Below the pieces are notes generated by a model, which made no database searches, was not told the origin of the DNA, and saw only the letters and a list, made by a program, of their open reading frames with translations. A stretch of DNA of 64,000 bases. Origin: Rubinisphaera margarita (GTDB lineage: Bacteria > Planctomycetota > Planctomycetia > Planctomycetales > Planctomycetaceae). The first letter of the stretch is position 1; every line of letters starts with the position of its first letter. This document shows positions 58,833-64,000 of this stretch, piece after piece. The stretch is from positions 434,001 through 498,000 of the forward strand of contig NZ_JAKFGB010000014.1 of assembly GCF_022267515.1 (NCBI RefSeq), given 5' to 3'. The translations under genes were made by a program, and so were the position numbers.

Positions 58833-60560
58833 ATGAATCTTCAAACGATTTCGGTTTCAAATTACCGAAGCATCACTACAGCTAAGAAGATCCGGCTGGA
58901 CAGGACTACTGTCTTGATCGGTCCCAACAATGAGGGAAAGTCAAATATTCTTAGAGCATTGGTCCTGGCCATGACTGCGCTTACCCGGGGGCGCGTGGTG
59001 TCCGGGTCGGGTAGATTCAGAAGGGTCGGCTACAACGTCCAAGGCTATAAGTGGGAAATGGACTTCCCAATCAATAAGCAGGCCAAACAGCCGAAGGGCG
59101 AAACCGAGATCATTCTCGAGTTCAAACTGGAAGACGCTGAGTACGCTGAGTTCCAGAAAGAGGTGAAGAGCAAAATTACTGGATTGCTTCCCCTAAAGCT
59201 CCAAATCGGCAAGGCCGGAGTCACAGTGACTTTTCACAAGAAAGGACGTGGTGCAGCAACTCTCTCGAAGAAGTCATCGAAGATAGCAGAGTTTGTTTCC
59301 AACCGAATTGAGTTTGAACATATTCCTGCTGTTCGTACGGCGGAATCGGCGCAAGATATTGTATATGAACTTGTTAGTCGGTCGCTCGAGGCGCTTGAGC
59401 AAGATCCTGTTTACATCGAAGCGCTTAACACCGTGGCAAGCCTTCAGAATCCAATCTTGGATTCCCTCTCAGATAATATCCACAATACGCTACACCAGTT
59501 TTTACCTCAGGTGAAAAAAGTTGAAATTAAGATGCCAGAAGAGCTACGATTTCGAGCCTTCCGTCGAGGCGTAACCGTCTCGGTTGACGATGGCACCTTG
59601 ACTCCTTTGGAATACAAAGGCGATGGCGTCCAGTCTCTGGCAGCCTTAGCAATGATTCGTCACGCTTCCACTCACGCTGGAAAGGGGAAGAGTTTCGTAA
59701 TTGCAATTGAAGAGCCTGAGTCCCACCTTCATCCGAAGGCGATTCATGAACTTAAGGAGGTTATCGACGATCTCGGGAAGCAGCACCAAGTCATCATCAC
59801 GTCGCACAATCCACTTTTTGTTGATCGACGCGTTCTCACCAGCAACATCATCGTTAACAATAAAAAAGCCCAAGCGGCTACTAACGTGGAAGAGATTCGC
59901 AATATTCTTGGGGTGAGAGCGTCTGATAACCTAAGAAACGCTGAGATGGTGTTGGTTGTCGAGGGTGAGGATGATGTTTCTTCGATTCGGGCAATTTTGG
60001 GGGCCCGATCTACATACCTGACAAAGTGTTTTGATAATGGATCGCTCGCTCTCGATTCACTGGGAGGCGGTACGAACTTGCGGTATAAGCTTAGCTTGTT
60101 GCGAGATTCGATTTGTCTCTATCACGTGTTCCTGGATTACGATAAATGCGGCCAAGAGTCATACGACGCGGCGAAACGCGCCGGGCTTCTTGAAGATGGT
60201 CAGATTAACTTTGCGCGCGCATCTGGCCGGACAGAGAGCGAGCTTGAAGATCTCGTTGATGTAGGTGTATATAAGGGGGCTATCGAAGCCAAGTATCGGA
60301 TTTCACTCGATAACCCAAGGTTTAAGGGAAGGAAGAAGTGGTCAGACAGGATCAAGGATGTGTTTGTTGCTCATGGGAAGCCTTGGAGTAACGAAACAAA
60401 GAACGATGTCAAAAACCTTGTTGCTGAACAGATTTCTGCCGATCCGTCGAACGCGATAAGCGCGATAAACGATACAGTCGTCGACGGCTTGACTTCGGCG
60501 CTTGAAGGTAGGCTACAAGAGAAGGAAAAAGCCCAACAGGACGCTTCATGCAGCGCGTAA
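58833..60560 (+). CDS. OLD-family ATP-dependent nuclease (ATPase + TOPRIM)
   Basis: A 575-residue protein. The N-terminal ABC/SMC-type ATPase has 'FRSI'-like 'NYRSIT', Walker A GPNNEGKSN (residues 30-38), a signature-like 'YKGDGVQSLAALAM', Walker B 'FVIAIEEPESHLHP' (about 287) and H-loop 'IITSHNPLFVD'. The TOPRIM domain has Glu in 'MVLVVEGEDD' (about 372) and the DxD in 'FLDYDKCGQES' (about 433). This is the OLD nuclease architecture, used in phage exclusion (P2 OLD), Gabija GajA, PARIS and retron effectors. No UvrD-like GajB is next to it. The gene is AT-richer than its surroundings and lacks a clear ribosome-binding site. The unknown gene at 60596 follows by 35 bases. Confidence 0.9.
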   Translation: MNLQTISVSNYRSITTAKKIRLDRTTVLIGPNNEGKSNILRALVLAMTALTRGRVVSGSGRFRRVGYNVQGYKWEMDFPINKQAKQPKGETEIILEFKLEDAEYAEFQKEVKSKITGLLPLKLQIGKAGVTVTFHKKGRGAATLSKKSSKIAEFVSNRIEFEHIPAVRTAESAQDIVYELVSRSLEALEQDPVYIEALNTVASLQNPILDSLSDNIHNTLHQFLPQVKKVEIKMPEELRFRAFRRGVTVSVDDGTLTPLEYKGDGVQSLAALAMIRHASTHAGKGKSFVIAIEEPESHLHPKAIHELKEVIDDLGKQHQVIITSHNPLFVDRRVLTSNIIVNNKKAQAATNVEEIRNILGVRASDNLRNAEMVLVVEGEDDVSSIRAILGARSTYLTKCFDNGSLALDSLGGGTNLRYKLSLLRDSICLYHVFLDYDKCGQESYDAAKRAGLLEDGQINFARASGRTESELEDLVDVGVYKGAIEAKYRISLDNPRFKGRKKWSDRIKDVFVAHGKPWSNETKNDVKNLVAEQISADPSNAISAINDTVVDGLTSALEGRLQEKEKAQQDASCSA

Positions 60561-60595
60561 GCACCTGTCAAAGCTGTGTTTTAGGCCTATTGTGA

Positions 60596-61360
60596 ATGAT
60601 GATTCGCGACATACACCAACTGCGGGAAGCGCCCCCTTACGGCATTGTAGCGGTTGAGGGTCTCGCCACCGCTGAGGCGGCGTTCCAGACTGCTGCAAAG
60701 TATGTACCATATTGCCCCGAACATCTCGACGTATGGTCGCCGCAATTCGCGCAGATCATTTTGGAGTGTGCCAGCCAGGTTGATTCGCTTTGGAAGGCCG
60801 TTGAGAAGACTGAGAACCCGTCGTCTTCTACCGACAAACTCACGATTAAGAATCACTGGGACCGCTACCGGGATTCCGTCTCACCACAGAAGGTCATCTT
60901 TTTCGGAGGACCGAATCCAGCAGTTATCTCCCCTTTCGACGTCTGGAGTGACACCACCTTTCAATCTCCTGATTGGTGGCAGGCGTACAACAAACTCAAG
61001 CACGACAGGTTTACATATCAAGCGGAAGCGACAATGTCCAATGCTTTGCGTTCGATTGCGGGCCTGTTTCTCGCGATCGTCTACTGCGGCGTGTGTGACC
61101 TAGCGTTGATCTCCGCTCAAATGCTCGACACTTCCAAGCATGGTTACAACCCTTGGGCGTTCACTAAATCGGGCTTTTTGCGTGATGTTCCGTTTATGTG
61201 TCGCACGATAATTGATACTCGTCTTTTTGCTCACCCGCTTGGTGTATTTGGTGTATCGGAATGCACACTTTCGAACTGGTGGGACAGTCATAGTCCAAGG
61301 TTCAATATTTGGTGGGCGTTAAATGCTGTGAAGTACACCGTCGGCGTTACCGGCAAGTAG
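60596..61360 (+). CDS. Unknown partner of OLD nuclease, KH-motif protein
   Basis: A 254-residue protein, 35 bases downstream of the OLD-type gene and likewise AT-rich, so probably in one operon. No signal peptide. Residues 125-140 contain 'PDWWQAYNKLKHDRF', a helix with Asn, Lys, His, Asp and Arg of the kind found in HEPN-like or abortive-infection proteins (Lys-x-Lys-His). Two hydrophobic helices follow (about 148-170), and the C-terminus is Trp-rich (SNWWDSHSPRFNIWWALN). I recognise no named family. Given its partner it may be the effector, sensor or regulatory subunit of a defence system; HEPN assignment is an inference from the short motif only. Confidence 0.7.
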   Translation: MMIRDIHQLREAPPYGIVAVEGLATAEAAFQTAAKYVPYCPEHLDVWSPQFAQIILECASQVDSLWKAVEKTENPSSSTDKLTIKNHWDRYRDSVSPQKVIFFGGPNPAVISPFDVWSDTTFQSPDWWQAYNKLKHDRFTYQAEATMSNALRSIAGLFLAIVYCGVCDLALISAQMLDTSKHGYNPWAFTKSGFLRDVPFMCRTIIDTRLFAHPLGVFGVSECTLSNWWDSHSPRFNIWWALNAVKYTVGVTGK

Positions 61361-61490
61361 ATAAAGGATGTGACATCCGCTGTCCGGAATTGATGCTCTT
61401 GTGAACCGTAGCGTGGTCTCATAGATTGGAGCGATGTCTGCTTGGTCAGTGACCGGGACAAAGCGCCGCGATCCGTCTACCCGGCAGGGG

Positions 61491-61509
61491 GCCACTGGCT
61501 TTGCCAGTT
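61491..61509. repeat. CACTGGC palindrome fragment
   Basis: GCCACTGGCTTTGCCAGTTC, one base off the family consensus seen at 43621 and 54817; it separates the OLD unit from the following small genes. Confidence 0.45.
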
Positions 61510-61583
61510 CGAGCGTTTATCCACCCGAGACCATTCAAGAATCTCATCTCACCGTCTGGCCTGTTTTCGATCGTTGACGCCGT

Positions 61584-62000
61584 ATGAGCATTGAAGCCTT
61601 CGTGATGAACTACCGGAATGGCGATGTCCATCCGCTGCCGTTCGAGGACATTCGTGCGATCTTCGACACGCCGGGCACAACCTGGAATGCGGATCACAAT
61701 TATTTGAACGTTCGGTTCTCCGATCCCGACGACTATGTGGACATCTTCTGCGGTTGCGATGCTCCCTCGATCGGCTCGGTGAAAGGGCTCACGATCGCTC
61801 GACCCATTCGTCACGACGATTTTCTGAGCCGCATGTTCCAACTGCTCCAGCTCGACAACGTCATGATCTTCTACTCCGATGAAACAACACCGATCTTCCA
61901 TCGGACATCCGACCGTTCGGCCTACCCCGACGATCTACTCGCCGAGTTGGGGACTCCAAGGTATGCTGAGTCTCCAGACGATTTGCTGCACCAGACGTGA
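61584..62000 (+). CDS. Hypothetical protein, immunity-like
   Basis: A 138-residue acidic soluble protein with no signal peptide. Alternating beta strands (IEAFVMNYRNGD, TWNADHNYLNVRF, DYVDIFCGCD, DNVMIFYSD) and an acidic surface are typical of small immunity-type proteins of polymorphic toxin systems, but no toxin gene is visible and I recognise no specific family. It is the first of three short orphan genes in tandem. Confidence 0.6.
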   Translation: MSIEAFVMNYRNGDVHPLPFEDIRAIFDTPGTTWNADHNYLNVRFSDPDDYVDIFCGCDAPSIGSVKGLTIARPIRHDDFLSRMFQLLQLDNVMIFYSDETTPIFHRTSDRSAYPDDLLAELGTPRYAESPDDLLHQT

Positions 62001-62120
62001 GATGAAACGTCGGGGGCACAATCGTGTGTCCCGGAGTATGGGAACCGGGCGGTTCGGCAATGGAGATAATTACCTGCACCGTGTGACGCCCGAAGTTGGG
62101 CACGGAGGAAACCTCCCGCA

Positions 62121-62699
62121 ATGAGCATGATCTACGTCATCCAACAGGCGTCGGAGGATACGATCGGAAAACTGCATGAGACTCCCCGCCTGATCTATTC
62201 ATTTGTTGGCGGAGAAGTACCGGAGCCACGATCTCACGGGTTCTTCGCCAGGCTACTGGGAGCCAGGTATCACCGTCCTGTTTCAAGTGCACCGGTCACG
62301 TTCGAAACTGTCGACGAGATTTGCGACCTCGACAAGGCATGGCACGGCCTGCACTTTCTACTCACCGGATTGGATTGGGAAGGAGATCCGCCGGCCGCAT
62401 TTCTCCTCAACTGGGGAACGGAGATCGGCAACGTCGACCTTGGATACGGACCGGCTCGCTCGTTCACCCCTGGAGAAACGGGCCAGATCCACGAATTTTT
62501 GCAGCGCACTGATGTCACGACACTTCGTTCACGATTCGACGCGACGACGATGATGGATTTGGATATCTACCCGTCAATATGGGATCGTGATCCGACGGAA
62601 GATTCCCTTGGATACTTACTCGAATTTTTCGAAGCCCTCCGGCGGTACGTTTCCAGCGCATTCGTTCGACGCTACGGCTTGATCGTACACCTTGGATAA
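62121..62699 (+). CDS. DUF1877 (YfbM-like) family protein
   Basis: A 192-residue protein of the DUF1877 family: 'DKAWHGLHFLLTG' is the hallmark, followed by 'GYGPARSFTPGETGQIHEFL', 'LRSRFDATTMMDLDIYPSIWDRD' and 'YLLEFFEALRRYVSSAF'. The family, exemplified by E. coli YfbM, has no proven activity; members are often found near toxin-immunity regions. No signal peptide. Follows the previous gene by 120 bases. Confidence 0.85.
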   Translation: MSMIYVIQQASEDTIGKLHETPRLIYSFVGGEVPEPRSHGFFARLLGARYHRPVSSAPVTFETVDEICDLDKAWHGLHFLLTGLDWEGDPPAAFLLNWGTEIGNVDLGYGPARSFTPGETGQIHEFLQRTDVTTLRSRFDATTMMDLDIYPSIWDRDPTEDSLGYLLEFFEALRRYVSSAFVRRYGLIVHLG

Positions 62700-62890
62700 C
62701 TGTTTGCAGTCCCGCGCCCGCAGGGTGGCACGGGCTCTGCCGGTGCGAACGTTTCCAGCGTTCCGGACCGGCAGGCGGTCAGGCCGCAATGCGGCCGGCT
62801 TAACTCTATTATTTTGAACCACCTCTTCGCAGGCCCTGCAAGGACTATGGCCGGGCTGTGATACCGAGAAGTTAGAAAGTGATCCCCAGT

Positions 62891-63520
62891 ATGTTCCGAC
62901 GACTGTTCAACGGCTTCTTCAGCAAATCGGCACCCGACGGGCCGCGAGGTTCGGCGTCGATGACACTTGAAGAACAACTGAATAAGCTTGCGGCTTGCGG
63001 AATTCGACTGAACGATGGCGTGACCGTTGATGACCTTCTCTACTCATTTGACCGGGAAGCGTACGAGGAGAAGCCGTTTGACCTGGTGCTGTTCATCCTG
63101 GGAGCCGAGGTGGAACGCGAGCCATGGGAACGCCCGTTTTGCTCTCGCGTCTGGGCCTTTGATCCGGAGTGCATTGAGGGAACCGGAGATTATGTCCGGA
63201 TCGTCAAGCGGCTCTGCGAGGTCGCCGGTCAGCCGGACCTGATGACCGATGTCTCCGACTCGGTGGATTTGGAGACTGGCGAGGCCTGGCTCAAGTACAC
63301 GATCGATGGCCGCCATCGAGAGTGGCCGGTGGAAGTCAACGATGACTGGGCCGACATGATGACCCTGTCCTATGTGATGGATGACATCGAGCGGGATGGC
63401 TGCCGGTTCTATTCAAAGGAGAACGGCCAGGGGATGATTCTGTACTACCTGGACGCCGCCACTGCGGACGAGATCAACAAGCTGTCGAACAACAGCCTGA
63501 ACCCGGTTGTCGCAAGCTGA
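62891..63520 (+). CDS. Hypothetical protein, no family recognised
   Basis: A 209-residue acidic soluble protein. It starts with a basic amphipathic segment (MFRRLFNGFFSK), then 'MTLEEQLNKLAACGIRLNDGVTVDDLLYSF', and the body is mixed alpha/beta with many Asp/Glu. The ATG at 62891 is preferred over the GTG at 62879. Like its neighbours it could be an immunity protein, but no family was recognised. No conserved catalytic residues seen. Confidence 0.6.
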   Translation: MFRRLFNGFFSKSAPDGPRGSASMTLEEQLNKLAACGIRLNDGVTVDDLLYSFDREAYEEKPFDLVLFILGAEVEREPWERPFCSRVWAFDPECIEGTGDYVRIVKRLCEVAGQPDLMTDVSDSVDLETGEAWLKYTIDGRHREWPVEVNDDWADMMTLSYVMDDIERDGCRFYSKENGQGMILYYLDAATADEINKLSNNSLNPVVAS

Positions 63521-63669
63521 CGTGTGATTTACGTCGCGGGAGTGAGTGGTTTCGGGTTTAATGCACGCATTCGCCCGGGCACTGAGACGAAGGACTTCCG
63601 TTCCTGTCCGGATACGGCCACGGTTTGCCGTCAATTTAAGAGCGTCCTGGCGAACCAGGAGTTGCAGCT

Positions 63670-64000
63670 ATGTCGGACGAGAAGACCCCGCCTAAATTCT
63701 TGAGATTTCACCATGTTGCACTGGGCATCGTTGTGTTCGGCATCTTCGCTTTCTCGTGCGGCGGCTGTTGGTTGCTCGTTGGTCGGTCCGAGCATTTGGC
63801 GACATTCACGACCGGTTCGTACACGATAAACGTTTACGCCGAGGCTCCATTTCATTATGAACCGCCGGGATACATCTATTTCGAACTCAAACAATGGGGG
63901 CAAACTCGTATTCCCAAACGTTGTTTCATGGGCATTGGTCCCGAAAGAAAACCGGGCCAGGAGTTCAGACTCATCACTACCGACGACGGCGAGATTGCAG
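63670..64000 (+). CDS. Membrane protein, truncated by window end
   Basis: At least 110 residues; the frame is open to the edge. Starts MSDEKTPPKFLRFHHVA followed by one membrane segment (about residues 17-38, with a Cys-Gly-Gly-Cys pair, CGGC) and a probable beta-rich extracytoplasmic domain ('SYTINVYAEAP', 'YIYFELKQWGQTRI'). AGGAG lies 8 bases before the ATG. The full function cannot be judged. Confidence 0.6.
   Translation, partial: MSDEKTPPKFLRFHHVALGIVVFGIFAFSCGGCWLLVGRSEHLATFTTGSYTINVYAEAPFHYEPPGYIYFELKQWGQTRIPKRCFMGIGPERKPGQEFRLITTDDGEIA

Overview
The window looks like a planctomycete chromosome segment, most like the Planctomycetaceae. It is GC-rich. It encodes a DUF1559 prepilin-like protein, a large secreted multihaem c-type cytochrome with a PA14-like N-terminal part, a Tat-exported Gfo/Idh/MocA oxidoreductase, several secreted Tyr/Gly- or Cys-rich proteins of planctomycete type, and small zinc-ribbon proteins typical of the phylum. 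The genus cannot be fixed from the sequence alone. No rRNA, tRNA, CRISPR array or transposase gene was recognised.

Layout. 1-6200 carries minus-strand membrane or secreted genes: cytochrome, PDZ protein, and a zinc-ribbon/exported-protein pair with overlapping start and stop, plus one divergent small gene. 6500-20940 is mostly plus-strand housekeeping: a large secreted protein, a TIM-barrel epimerase-like protein, DUF2461, an old-yellow-enzyme family oxidoreductase, a LolC/LolD-type ABC pair, ilvE, panB and hemH, with a YugP-type metalloprotease and a fatty acid desaturase on the minus strand. 21085-25474 has an AAA ATPase and three small secreted structural-type proteins. 25656-35050 is minus-strand: DUF1559 pseudopilin, a second ABC transporter with a double-length permease, a GH57 glucanotransferase or amylase, and a GalT-type uridylyltransferase coupled to a small zinc-ribbon protein. 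35315-38339 is a type IV pilus-like patch (prepilin-peptidase homologue, PilT-type ATPase, FHA protein). 38568-49599 holds glgC, a TPR protein, two membrane-anchored helical proteins, gyrA, gyrB, dcd and a PSP1-like protein.

From about 51000 the window becomes accessory. It is rich in palindromic repeats (at least four families), with an orphan gene bracketed by two copies of a ~155-bp palindrome, an oxidoreductase lacking a standard start codon, and a histone-deacetylase-like hydrolase. An ECF-type sigma factor, apgM and a Tat oxidoreductase follow. An AT-richer two-gene unit at 58833-61360 encodes an OLD-family ATPase/TOPRIM nuclease and an unknown partner with a Lys-His-rich motif; it is the best candidate for an undescribed (probably anti-phage) system. 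After it comes a run of small orphan genes resembling immunity or DUF1877 proteins, and a truncated membrane protein at the right edge.

Biochemical links: glgC, the GH57 enzyme and the GalT homologue point to storage-glucan and nucleotide-sugar metabolism. The pseudopilin, prepilin-peptidase homologue and PilT-type ATPase suggest a type IV pilus or type II secretion-like apparatus, although the peptidase homologue lacks the usual catalytic motif.
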